The notes under the pieces were generated by a model. That model had not been told where the DNA came from, searched no databases, and saw nothing but the letters and a program-made list of their open reading frames with translations. From JBBITI01 sp963735055 (lineage in GTDB: Bacteria > Chloroflexota > Dehalococcoidia > Dehalococcoidales > UBA2162): DNA of 64,000 nucleotides. This document shows positions 44,253 through 52,908 of the stretch, one piece after another. Numbering within the stretch: position 1 is the stretch's first letter; each line of letters starts with the position of its first letter. The DNA lies in the NCBI GenBank assembly GCA_963735055.1, contig CAVTJN010000019.1:186001-250000 (forward strand), written 5' to 3'. A program made the translations under genes and the position numbers.

Positions 44253-45464
44253 TCAGATGACTCCTTCAGCCCTTAGTCCCGCCATCTCCGTTTCCGCCAT
44301 TCCCAATTCCTGGCCGTAAACAGAGCGGTTGTGCTGTCCCAGCAGGGGCGCCGGGCGGCGGATGCGGCAACCAGTGTGGCTGAAGACACTAACGGGACGG
44401 ACGAAGGGAAATCCTCCGAATGAAGGGTGCTCGACATTGACGAAGGTCCCCCTTTGCCGGATGTGCGCATCCTGGTAAAAGTCGGCCGGCTCGTTGACGG
44501 GCGCGCAGGGCACGCCCTTCGCCTGGCAGGCCTCGGCAATCTCCATTTTGCCACGGGCCATCGTGTACTCGGTGACGTAAGCATCGATGATGTCCGGATG
44601 GGCGTTGCGGTATTCGCCTGCCAGCCACTCGTCACCAGTAAGCGTATCCGGGTTGCCGAGGACTTCGACCAACCCCCGCCAGTGGTTCGGGCGGATGGTC
44701 AAGATATGGATGTAACCGTCCTTGCACGGGAAAATCCTGCCGGGCACGGCGCCGAATTGGCTCCCGGCCCGCCTGGCAATATTGGTGTTCGCGCCGTACT
44801 GCCAGACGCCACCGGAAATAGTAGCCATTACCTGCTGCGACGACAGCTCGACAAACTGGCCCTGGCCTGTCTTGGTCCGGAGAAAGAGTGCGGCCATTAT
44901 GCCGAATACGGCGGTAGCCGACACGCTATGGTTGGCCTGGTCACAAGGAGCAGTCACCGGCGCAGCATCAGCCGGACCATTGACATTCATGAGCCCGCCC
45001 ATCGCCTGGCTGACAATGTCGGGCGCTTTGTACCGGGAGTATGGCCCGGCTGAGCCAAAACCGGTGAGCGAGGCCATGATGATGCCCTGATTGATACCGC
45101 GTAAGGCCGGGTAGTCCAGGCCGAGTGAATGCATTCTGCCGACGGGGTGGTCATCGACCACGACATCGGAGCCTCTTGCCAATCGCCTGAATATCTCCTG
45201 GCCAGGCGGACTGTCCAGATTCAGAGTGATGCCTCTCTTGTTACTGTTGAAGTTCAAGAAATAGAGGCTGTTCTCGATTCCCGGGTTGTCTTCTTTGAAA
45301 GGGCCAAGGCTTCGGGCCCGGCTCCCCTTCGGGTCTTCAACCAAAATGACATCGGCGCCGAGGTCGGCCAGCACCTTGCCGGCATACAGACCACGCTCTT
45401 CCGTGAGGTCGAGGACGCGAACGCCGTCCAGCGGCCCGGAATGCTCTTTTGTCGTTTCTGGCAT
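44253..45464 (-). CDS. Class III CoA-transferase (CaiB/BaiF family) (2)
   Basis: A 403-residue paralogue of the previous gene: GVRVLDLTEERGLYAGKVLA, LGADVILVEDP, YKAPDIVSQAMGGLMNVNGP, and TGQGQFVELSSQQ. The catalytic Asp is probably in APCDQANHSVSATAVFG. The N-terminal DLTEERGLY replaces the usual DxxxxxxGP. Likely the partner subunit of the adjacent enzyme. Confidence 0.9.
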   Translation of the reverse strand: MPETTKEHSGPLDGVRVLDLTEERGLYAGKVLADLGADVILVEDPKGSRARSLGPFKEDNPGIENSLYFLNFNSNKRGITLNLDSPPGQEIFRRLARGSDVVVDDHPVGRMHSLGLDYPALRGINQGIIMASLTGFGSAGPYSRYKAPDIVSQAMGGLMNVNGPADAAPVTAPCDQANHSVSATAVFGIMAALFLRTKTGQGQFVELSSQQVMATISGGVWQYGANTNIARRAGSQFGAVPGRIFPCKDGYIHILTIRPNHWRGLVEVLGNPDTLTGDEWLAGEYRNAHPDIIDAYVTEYTMARGKMEIAEACQAKGVPCAPVNEPADFYQDAHIRQRGTFVNVEHPSFGGFPFVRPVSVFSHTGCRIRRPAPLLGQHNRSVYGQELGMAETEMAGLRAEGVI

Positions 45465-45473
45465 CTGCCGGTT

Positions 45474-46259
45474 CTATTTGCCTTTCCACGCGGGCTTTCG
45501 TTTTTGTCCGAAAGCGGCAGTGCCTTCCCGGGCATCCTCGCTGGCCATCACATTAGGCCCAAAGCGAGCCGGCAGCGCCTCTTCAAGCGACATGTGCCGC
45601 GTCTTCATGACCGTCTCCTTGATTGCCCGCAAGGCGAGCGGCGCGGACTCCATCAGTCTCTCCGCCATCTTGTTCGCGGCAGCCATCAACTCGGCGGCCG
45701 GGACGACCTGGTTCACCATGCCGATCCGGTAAGCCTCCTGGGCACTGATAAGGTCGCCGATGAGCAGTATTTCCATGGCGGCCCCGAGCGGCACAAGGCG
45801 CGGCAGACGGGCGAGTCCCCCGCCGCCGGGAATTATGCCGCGTTTCGGTTCGGAGAGGCCCATCCGGGCGCTTTCAGCGCAAATCCTGATGTCGCATGCC
45901 AGCGCTGTTTCCAGACCGCCCCCCACAGCCACGCCATTTATCGCGGCGATTATTGGTTTCCATATCTCTGTGTTCCCAGCCATCAGACTAATCTCAGGCT
46001 CTTCACGCTGCCGCTGCGTACCTTGCGCCCTCTGTGCGAGACCGGCAGCCATCTCCCGAAGGTCCATACCGGCACAGAATGCCCGGTCGCCGGCGCCGGT
46101 GATGATGAGGACCCAGGCGTCAGCGTCATCGCGGAAACTAACAAACGCTTCTCCCATCTCGCGCCGCATGGCGGCGTTCATGGCGTTCATCGCTTCGGGG
46201 CGGTTCAATGTAAGGATTGCCAGATGGTCCTTCTTTTCGTAAATTGTTGCTTCGCCCAT
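45474..46259 (-). CDS. Enoyl-CoA hydratase/isomerase family protein (1)
   Basis: A 261-residue crotonase. The oxyanion-hole segments are GAGDRAFCAGMDLREMA and INGVAVGGGLETALACDIRI; SEPKRGIIPGGGGLARLPRL covers the second catalytic region. It could hydrate an enoyl-CoA or act as an isomerase or C-C lyase; crotonases are too varied to say. AAGGAGG lies 10 bases upstream of the ATG. Confidence 0.9.
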   Translation of the reverse strand: MGEATIYEKKDHLAILTLNRPEAMNAMNAAMRREMGEAFVSFRDDADAWVLIITGAGDRAFCAGMDLREMAAGLAQRAQGTQRQREEPEISLMAGNTEIWKPIIAAINGVAVGGGLETALACDIRICAESARMGLSEPKRGIIPGGGGLARLPRLVPLGAAMEILLIGDLISAQEAYRIGMVNQVVPAAELMAAANKMAERLMESAPLALRAIKETVMKTRHMSLEEALPARFGPNVMASEDAREGTAAFGQKRKPAWKGK

Positions 46260-46274
46260 TATCTTATTGCCTCC

Positions 46275-47009
46275 TTATTCCTCAACAATAGCGTTTTGCC
46301 TTGCATCAGAGTCTCTGAAAGCGGCCAGTCGAGATAACAGCTCACTTTCGATCCTCAGGCCATCCCGCAAAGCCATGTCCTTGCCTCTGATCATGGCCTG
46401 TTTCACTGATTGTACGGCCGTGGAGTCCAGCGCGGCAACTTGCCCGGCCCGTTCCCTGGCCGCGGTTGCCAGATCGCCGATCGGCACGACTTCGCTGACG
46501 AGGTTAAGCCGGAATGCCTCGTCAGCCGTGATGCGTTTGCCCATCAGTATCAACTCGACGGCTTTGCCAACGGACAGGAGGCGGGGCAGCCTCTGGGTGC
46601 CCCCCCAGCCCGGCATCAGGCCAACGGTGACCTCGGTCAGCCCGAAACTGGCGTTTTGGGACGCGATGCGGATATCGCAGGCGAGGGCGATCTCAAATCC
46701 CCCGCCGAACGCGTACCCGTTGATAGCCGCTATCAGCGGTTTCCACACTTCGAGACCCCGCACAAACGTGCCTTCGGGAAAAAGCGAATCGGTCGGCAGC
46801 CCGATAGTACTCTTCAAATCCATTCCGGTGCAAAAGGACTTGTCTCCGGCGCCCGTGATGATTCCGACACTCAGCCCCGGGTCATCACGGAAGTCAGCCA
46901 AATCGTCGCTCAGTTCCCGCAGCGTTTCGAGGTTGAGCGCGTTGAGAACCTCCCGGCGGTTGATGGTGAAGAACGCAATCTTGCCCTCTTTCCGATACTC
47001 GATTGGCAT
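46275..47009 (-). CDS. Enoyl-CoA hydratase/isomerase family protein (2)
   Basis: A 244-residue crotonase paralogue: INRREVLNALNLETL, GAGDKSFCTGMDLKSTIG, INGYAFGGGFEIALACDIRI, LTEVTVGLMPGWGGTQRLPR. The Glu in TEVTVG corresponds to a usual acid/base position, so this copy is the better candidate for a true hydratase. 15 bases separate it from the first crotonase. Confidence 0.9.
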   Translation of the reverse strand: MPIEYRKEGKIAFFTINRREVLNALNLETLRELSDDLADFRDDPGLSVGIITGAGDKSFCTGMDLKSTIGLPTDSLFPEGTFVRGLEVWKPLIAAINGYAFGGGFEIALACDIRIASQNASFGLTEVTVGLMPGWGGTQRLPRLLSVGKAVELILMGKRITADEAFRLNLVSEVVPIGDLATAARERAGQVAALDSTAVQSVKQAMIRGKDMALRDGLRIESELLSRLAAFRDSDARQNAIVEE

Positions 47010-47025
47010 TTCTTGCAGCCGTCCT

Positions 47026-48984
47026 CTATGATCTGAGATCCTTGATATCTTTGTACAACTCGAGCGCGTCGGGATTGGCCAGGGCTTCCCGGTTCAGAAC
47101 CGGCTTGCCGTGGATAACGTTTCTCACCGCCAACTCGACCTTCTTGCCGTTCACCGTGTAGGGGATGTCAGCCACTGGTATGATCTTGGCGGGGACGTGA
47201 CGCGGCGACGCGTTGTCCCTGATGACCGTCTTGAGCTTTCGCATCAGGACGTCGTCAAACAGCGCACCCGGAACGAGTTTGATGAACAGTACGATCCTGA
47301 CGTCGCCCTCCCAGTCCTGACCCACGACCACGCTGTCCTGCACTTCGGGTACCGTTTCTACCTGCCGGTATATTTCGGCGGTCCCGATTCGGACGCCGCC
47401 CGGCTTAAGGGTAGCATCGGACCGGCCGCTGATAATAAGGCCGCCACTCTCGGTGATCCTGGCAAAGTCGCCGTGTCGCCAGACGTTTGGATACATGTCG
47501 AAATAAGTGCTCCGGTACCGCTGGTGGTTTTCATCATTCCAGAAGCGCAGCGGCATGGAAGGGAAAGGTGCCGTGCAGACGAGCTCACCCTCCGCGCCAA
47601 CAAGCGACCTGCCCTCGGGATCGAAGACATTGACCTTCATCCCCAGGCCGAGCCCCTGCATTTCCCCCGAGTAGATGGGGCTGACCGGATTGCCGATGCC
47701 AAAGCAAGCGATGGCTTCTGTGCCGCCCGAAATGTTGTTCAGAAACACATCCGGCTTCACGTCTTTGTAGACGAACTCATAGTTCTCAACGGAAAGCGGC
47801 GACCCTGTAGTGATCATCGTCTTGAGACGGCTCAGGTCATAGCTAATACCTGGCTTAAGGCCGGCCTTCTCAACCGCCGCAAGGTAGCGAGGACTCGTTC
47901 CGAACATGGTAGCCTTCTCGTCCTGGACGAGTTCGAACATGGCTCCGTTGTCCGGGTAGAAGGGTGACCCGTCATAGAGAACAATGGTGGCTCCCTGCGA
48001 TAGCGAACTCACCAGCCAGTTCCACATTACCCACCCGCAGGTCGTGAAATAGAAGATCGTGTCGTCGCGCTTCATATCCGTGTTGAGCATCAGTTCCTTG
48101 AGATGCTGGATCAAGATGCCGCCGGCACGATGCACGACACACTTTGGCTTGTCCGTGGTGCCAGACGAGAAGACTATGTAGATCGGATGGTCGAAGGGGA
48201 GTTGCTCGAACTTGATGTCCGTCGCTGAACCTTGAGCGAGGAAGTCATCGTACCAAATGGTCTTGTCGGGGGTCTTGATCTGACTGCCAAGGTACGGGAC
48301 GACGATGACCTTCTCAATTGACGGAATGTCGGGCAGTACCGCGGCCACGCGCTCCAGTGAATCATAGGTTTTCCCGTTGTAGGAATAGCCATCGGCGGTG
48401 AAAAGGACCTTTGGCTCGATTTGCTGAAAGCGGTCTAAAATGCCTCCGGGACCGAAGTCCGGCGAGCAAGATGACCAGATGGCGCCCAGGCTAGTCGTTG
48501 CCAGCATGGCAACGACCGTCTCCGTCATGTTGGGCATGAACCCGGCCACGCGGTCTCCGATTCCAACTCCAGTCTGTCTCAGTGACCTGGCGAGCTGCGC
48601 GACCTGGTGGTATAGCTGGGCGTACGTTAGCCGTCTCGGCGGCGAGACTTCGCTCCTGAAAACAAGGGCAGTGCGATCGTCGCGGAACCTGAGGAGGTTC
48701 TCGGCGAAGTTCAGCCTGGCGCCGGGGAACCATCTGACCCCCAGCATGTCGTCGAGACCGGCGGCGGGGGTCTCGTAGGGCACCGAAGCCTTGACCCCGC
48801 CGAACTCCCACATAAGCGCCCAGAAATCAGGGATGTGGTTTACGGACCACTCCTGCAACTCGCGGTACGTGGCGATGGACTGCCCGTGACGTTCGTTGGT
48901 CAGCGCGATCAACCTGGTCAGGTTGGCCGCTCTCTTCCTCTCCAACGAGGGCTTCCAGATGTGCTGATTGCCTTTCTCATCCAT
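47026..48984 (-). CDS. Acetoacetate--CoA ligase
   Basis: A 652-residue ANL-superfamily enzyme. IYIVFSSGTTDKPKCVVH is the P-loop; TTCGWVMWNWLVSSLSQGAT and NNISGGTEAIACFGIGNPVS fit acetoacetyl-CoA synthetases closely; catalytic Lys in YTVNGKKVELAVR. The N-terminal WSVNHIPDFWALMWEFGGV motif is also specific. It converts acetoacetate plus ATP and CoA to acetoacetyl-CoA, so acetoacetate or a close 3-oxoacid is a likely product of the pathway encoded here. Confidence 0.9.
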   Translation of the reverse strand: MDEKGNQHIWKPSLERKRAANLTRLIALTNERHGQSIATYRELQEWSVNHIPDFWALMWEFGGVKASVPYETPAAGLDDMLGVRWFPGARLNFAENLLRFRDDRTALVFRSEVSPPRRLTYAQLYHQVAQLARSLRQTGVGIGDRVAGFMPNMTETVVAMLATTSLGAIWSSCSPDFGPGGILDRFQQIEPKVLFTADGYSYNGKTYDSLERVAAVLPDIPSIEKVIVVPYLGSQIKTPDKTIWYDDFLAQGSATDIKFEQLPFDHPIYIVFSSGTTDKPKCVVHRAGGILIQHLKELMLNTDMKRDDTIFYFTTCGWVMWNWLVSSLSQGATIVLYDGSPFYPDNGAMFELVQDEKATMFGTSPRYLAAVEKAGLKPGISYDLSRLKTMITTGSPLSVENYEFVYKDVKPDVFLNNISGGTEAIACFGIGNPVSPIYSGEMQGLGLGMKVNVFDPEGRSLVGAEGELVCTAPFPSMPLRFWNDENHQRYRSTYFDMYPNVWRHGDFARITESGGLIISGRSDATLKPGGVRIGTAEIYRQVETVPEVQDSVVVGQDWEGDVRIVLFIKLVPGALFDDVLMRKLKTVIRDNASPRHVPAKIIPVADIPYTVNGKKVELAVRNVIHGKPVLNREALANPDALELYKDIKDLRS

Positions 48985-48985
48985 C

Positions 48986-49324
48986 CTAGTTTGAGACGAC
49001 CACCAGCATTGTCACCGGCTTGTTGGTCTTGTTGATGATCTCTCTGCCCTGGTTCGGTGCCAAATAAAGCGAGTCCATGGGGCCCAAGGTCACTTCTTCG
49101 GTCTTGGACTTGACTGTGATCTCGCCGTCCAGGACGAGGTAGACCTTTTCGGTGGGTGAATCCTCGTAAGCCCACCCGGCACCACCTCCGGGAAGGAAAT
49201 AGGACAGGCCCATCCAGAACTTCTGAATACCGCTTTCTTCTTTCCCTTGAAGCCTCATGGCCGTCATCTTGAAATGACCGGCGGCTTCGTAGGGCTTGAC
49301 CTGAGACAAGCTTACTTTCTTCAT
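48986..49324 (-). CDS. Small cupin protein
   Basis: A 112-residue single-domain cupin. SYFLPGGGAGWAYEDSPTEK then VYLVLDGEITVKSKTEEVTL and PMDSLYLAPNQGREIINKTN. The classic first-motif His pair is not obvious (GGGAGWAYEDS), so metal binding is doubtful. In the operon between the ligase (1 base) and the cyclase. Confidence 0.75.
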   Translation of the reverse strand: MKKVSLSQVKPYEAAGHFKMTAMRLQGKEESGIQKFWMGLSYFLPGGGAGWAYEDSPTEKVYLVLDGEITVKSKTEEVTLGPMDSLYLAPNQGREIINKTNKPVTMLVVVSN

Positions 49325-49353
49325 GGTTATCCTCTTTGCTGCCCAGTCTCGGC

Positions 49354-50157
49354 CTAAAAAGTGCCGTACTTGTAGACCCGGTCAGGCACCTGGTTCAGGT
49401 CCTTCTCGTCGATAAAGGCGACCATGCGGACGATAGAGCCATCACCCAAGTACCAGCGGATCGGGAATCCTGAGATCTTGCACCTCTTGCCGACGACCTT
49501 AGCGATATCACCGCCGACATTCTCCCAACCAAGAATGCCGTTGCGAAGTAGAAGATTGTGGCAGGGTTCCCATTCCGGGAAATCCTGGATGACTTCATGC
49601 CCGGTCAGCTGCTTGTATTCGTCATTGACGTCTTTTCTCAACGGTCCGGCGCCATGGGGTCCGATGGCCGTATGAAGCGGGTGGTCCAATGCCTGCTGGT
49701 CGACGCCGACAGCCTTTACTTTGTGGGCCACGAACCACTCGCCGGCTTCTCTCCCCAGGCCAGGTGAGTTGCAGAAATACTGAGTACTGTCGCCCCAGTA
49801 TTTGTTCCATCCAGTGTGGACGATGATGATGTCCCCCTCTTTCATGGGCAGCTTCTTGTTGGCGGCATCCAGGTCTTTGGCGGTGATCAGTTCCCACTTC
49901 TTCTTAGGGATGTCCCAGACAACCGCGTCCCCGTAATAGCACGTGAGAGGAATTTCGTGCGTAAAACGCCCGCCTTCAAACACGTGAGCAGGCGAATCAG
50001 CGTGAGTCGTGCAGTGCATGACTGTGGTCACCGTCTGCGACAGCACTCCCGACTTCGCGTGGTAATGCATACGCTCGATCTTGACGTCGGCGAAGTAGGG
50101 CCAGAGCGGCGAGCCATTACCGAAAGGATGACTTAGGTCCACTAACACTTCGGCCAT
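49354..50157 (-). CDS. Cyclase-family metal-dependent hydrolase
   Basis: A 267-residue protein of the cyclase family (kynurenine formamidase fold). The metal motif is MHCTTHADSPAHVFEGGRFT (H-x3-H-x-D-x2-x-H); GDIIIVHTGWNKYWGDSTQY and VGVDQQALDHPLHTAIGPHG add further ligands. Known members hydrolyse N-formylkynurenine, isatin and, in clostridial phloroglucinol degradation, the ring of dihydrophloroglucinol. Next to an SDR and with acetoacetyl-CoA synthetase, a ring-opening C-C hydrolase role is plausible. AGGAGGAG precedes the ATG. Confidence 0.85.
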   Translation of the reverse strand: MAEVLVDLSHPFGNGSPLWPYFADVKIERMHYHAKSGVLSQTVTTVMHCTTHADSPAHVFEGGRFTHEIPLTCYYGDAVVWDIPKKKWELITAKDLDAANKKLPMKEGDIIIVHTGWNKYWGDSTQYFCNSPGLGREAGEWFVAHKVKAVGVDQQALDHPLHTAIGPHGAGPLRKDVNDEYKQLTGHEVIQDFPEWEPCHNLLLRNGILGWENVGGDIAKVVGKRCKISGFPIRWYLGDGSIVRMVAFIDEKDLNQVPDRVYKYGTF

Positions 50158-50189
50158 AACGAATCTCCTCCTATTCCATAAATTGGGTG

Positions 50190-50954
50190 CTACCAGGTGG
50201 TAACGCCACCATCGATGTAAAGAATCTGCCCGGTAACGAAATTGGACGCGTCAGACGCGAAAAAGATGGCCGGCCCGACAATATCCCCGGTCGTCGCCCA
50301 CCGTCCCATCGGGATACGGGCCTTCATGGTCTTGGCATATTCGACGTCGGCCAGCAACTCCTTCGTCAGTTCAGTCTCCACCACCGTCGGCGCAACGGCA
50401 TTCACGAGTACGTTATGTTTGGCCCACTCGCACGCGAGCGTTCGGGTCAGGGTGTCAACGGCTCCCTTGCTTGCGCAGTACGCCGCATAGCCCGCGGGCA
50501 ACCCGTATCTTCCCCTCACCGAAGACAGGTTTATGATCTTGCCGGAGTGTTGCTTGATCATCACGCGACCAACTGCCTGGCAGCACAGCCACGTGCCCCT
50601 GGTGTTGACATCCATCACCCGCTGCCAGTCATCGACGGGGAAAGAATCGGCAGGCTTGCGGATGGCCAGCCCGGCGGCATTCACCAGTATGTCGATCCGG
50701 GGGAACACCTTCAGGATGTCCTCGACCATTCGCTCCACCTGTTTTCCATCAACCACGTCGACGCTGACGGCCAGGGACTTTCGCCGTTTGGACTCTATTT
50801 CCTTCACCGTTGCCCTCAATGCCTCGACGTTTCGGCTGGCCACGACGACGTCGGCCCCGGCGTCAGCCATGCCGAGGGCAATGGCTTTGCCGAGGCCCCC
50901 GTGTCCTCCCACGACCAGAGCCACTTTCCCGGTCAAGTCGAACATCTTGTCCAT
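50190..50954 (-). CDS. Short-chain dehydrogenase/reductase
   Basis: A 254-residue classical SDR. Cofactor motif ALVVGGHGGLGKAIALGMA, NAAGLAIRKP, catalytic Ser in INLSSVRG and Y-x3-K in YAAYCASKG. C-terminal VTGQILYIDGGVTTW is typical. VVVASRNVEAL after strand 2 suggests NADP preference (Arg). It could reduce a cyclic ketone or phloroglucinol-like ring. ATG 50954 has GGAGGTGAGG directly upstream, better than the longer start at 50990. Confidence 0.9.
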   Translation of the reverse strand: MDKMFDLTGKVALVVGGHGGLGKAIALGMADAGADVVVASRNVEALRATVKEIESKRRKSLAVSVDVVDGKQVERMVEDILKVFPRIDILVNAAGLAIRKPADSFPVDDWQRVMDVNTRGTWLCCQAVGRVMIKQHSGKIINLSSVRGRYGLPAGYAAYCASKGAVDTLTRTLACEWAKHNVLVNAVAPTVVETELTKELLADVEYAKTMKARIPMGRWATTGDIVGPAIFFASDASNFVTGQILYIDGGVTTW

Positions 50955-50982
50955 CCTCACCTCCTGATTGACACGTCTATTT

Positions 50983-51002
50983 CTGAACACTCTTTCGTTC
51001 AG
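50983..51002. promoter_or_regulatory. Inverted repeat in the operon's internal gap
   Basis: CTGAAC-actctttc-GTTCAG, ~30 bases upstream of the SDR start, in the widest (140-base) gap of the operon. It could be an attenuator stem or an operator for an internal promoter. Confidence 0.4.
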
Positions 51003-51095
51003 GTCTGTATTCTACCATGGACGATACCGCGACGGACCCGGCGACGTCCCCACCACCTGAACACCGCCGGGTCACGTCGAAGCAGGAGGGATCTG

Positions 51096-52892
51096 TTACT
51101 TACCGAGCTGCGCCTTCAGATCCTGGTCGATCCAGACGTAGCGGACCCAGGCTGGTTGGTAACCGATCAGATTTTCGCCGTGGTAATTCTTCAGCCACGA
51201 TTGCCAAACGTTGTTCACCTTGGGAACGGGTTGCGGTATGTACCAGGCCTGCCCGAGCACGTAGGGCATCAAGGCGCGGTGTAGCTGATCGACTTTCGCC
51301 TGGTCCACAAGGTTGGACTTCACGATCTCCTGGTACGTAGACTCGACCTTGTCGTCTTTTACCCAACTGCGGTTGAATGTGTTGTCTCCACGGAACGGCA
51401 GCAACTGCGCATAGGGCCCCGGCTGCACGTAGAAACCGAAGGCCATCGAGTCGTACTGGCGGCTCATCATGATGGTGAAGTAGGCGACCGTCTCCTTGAG
51501 ATCGAGAGTCACGTCCACGCCAATCTTGGACCACTGCTCCTTGATTGCGGAGCAGAAATCGACAGCACTGGCTTGACTGGACGTCAGCAGCGTGGCTTTG
51601 AAGCCGTTCGGCCATCCAGCGTCCTTGAGAAGCTGCTTGGCCTGGTCCGGGTTGTACGTGAAGAGCTGCTTCACCTCAGCAGGCATCTCGTCAAGCGGCA
51701 TGTAGGCCTTGGCGTACCCTGGGGTGTTTATTATCGGCCAGCCCAGCACGTCCCCCTCCCCAGCGTAGAACTGTTTGATCAGAGAGTTGAAGTCCGTGCC
51801 CATCATCAAGGCCTGCCGCACTTTGATGTTGCTGAAAGGCAGGTTGGGCTTGTCCTGCCTCATCGATATCATCTGAGCGCCGCTGATGTAGCTGTGATAC
51901 TGCAATGCCGGTGTGCTTTTCTGCAGCGTGACGAAGTCGTCGTGGTTCAGCAAAGACAAGACGTCAATCTTCCCGGTGCGGAACGCCGACTGCTGGGTGG
52001 AAACATCAGCGATAATGTACATCTCGATACGATCGACGTAAGGTAGCCGGTTTCCCTTGCCAGCGCCGACGGGATCCTTCCCCCAATACGTGGGGTTCTT
52101 GACGAAAACGGCCGAACTGTTGGAAACGAAATCCGTCATCATGAAAGGGCCGTTGCCCACCTGGTTGCGCCAGTCGGTGACGCTGGTGTATTTGTCGATG
52201 AGCTCCTTGGGCCATATCTCCCTTTCTCCGACTATCAACCACACGGCATCCAGGTCATAGATGGAGGTCTTCAGGGTGACTTCCCAAGGGCCGGTGACAG
52301 TCGCCGTTGTCGTCGCAGGCGCGGTGGGCTGGGTGACACGCACGTAGGACAGCGGTGACTGAATATGCCTGGTGAGTGAGAAGGCGACGTCACTGGCGGT
52401 CATTTCCCGCCCGTTGACCAGCTTGCTGGCGTCCTTGGTCGAGTCCATCGACCAATGCACGCCCTGGCGGATTTTGAAGACAATCGTCCCGGGCGCCGGC
52501 AGGGTGAAGCTCTCGGCAACGAGGCCAAGCGTATAGTCGATCCTTTTCTGGCTGTTAAGTGCCCAGTCGATTTCCCCAGTGCCGGCAAGACCTCGTGACC
52601 AGTCTCCGAGCACCGTGGTGTCATTCACCAAGAACACATTGTTGAGGAATCCCTGCGGGTATATTGCGTGGTCGAAACCCGCGATGTCCAAACTCGAATT
52701 GATCCTGAGAGTGCCGCCGGGTTTCGGCGCCTGGGCTGCAGGTGCCGTCGTGGCTGTTGTTTTAGTTGGGGCTTGTGTTGTTGGCGGCGGCGTTGTTGTC
52801 TGTGTTGGTGTCCCGCCCCCTTGACCGCACGAGCTCAGGAGCAGCATCGCCCCGGTCATGCAAGTGATTACGAATACCAAGATCCTCTTCAT
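51096..52892 (-). CDS. Opp/Dpp-type substrate-binding lipoprotein (3)
   Basis: A 598-residue SBP_bac_5 protein. Lipobox LLLSSCGQ near residue 23, a Thr/Ala/Pro linker, PKPGGTLRINSSLDIAGFDH, IVFKIRQGVHWSMDSTKDAS and GREMTASDVAFSL. It is closest to the protein at 13989 (shared LVNGRE and LKNYHGEN motifs). Its place inside a catabolic operon argues that it delivers that pathway's substrate rather than peptides. AAGGAGGG precedes the ATG. Confidence 0.9.
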   Translation of the reverse strand: MKRILVFVITCMTGAMLLLSSCGQGGGTPTQTTTPPPTTQAPTKTTATTAPAAQAPKPGGTLRINSSLDIAGFDHAIYPQGFLNNVFLVNDTTVLGDWSRGLAGTGEIDWALNSQKRIDYTLGLVAESFTLPAPGTIVFKIRQGVHWSMDSTKDASKLVNGREMTASDVAFSLTRHIQSPLSYVRVTQPTAPATTTATVTGPWEVTLKTSIYDLDAVWLIVGEREIWPKELIDKYTSVTDWRNQVGNGPFMMTDFVSNSSAVFVKNPTYWGKDPVGAGKGNRLPYVDRIEMYIIADVSTQQSAFRTGKIDVLSLLNHDDFVTLQKSTPALQYHSYISGAQMISMRQDKPNLPFSNIKVRQALMMGTDFNSLIKQFYAGEGDVLGWPIINTPGYAKAYMPLDEMPAEVKQLFTYNPDQAKQLLKDAGWPNGFKATLLTSSQASAVDFCSAIKEQWSKIGVDVTLDLKETVAYFTIMMSRQYDSMAFGFYVQPGPYAQLLPFRGDNTFNRSWVKDDKVESTYQEIVKSNLVDQAKVDQLHRALMPYVLGQAWYIPQPVPKVNNVWQSWLKNYHGENLIGYQPAWVRYVWIDQDLKAQLGK

Positions 52893-52908
52893 ACCGTTAC
52901 CCTCCTTC

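Noticed and set aside
50187..51284. Long plus-strand open frame opposite the SDR gene
   Set aside because: Shadow of the SDR and the end of the binding lipoprotein gene; no domain seen.
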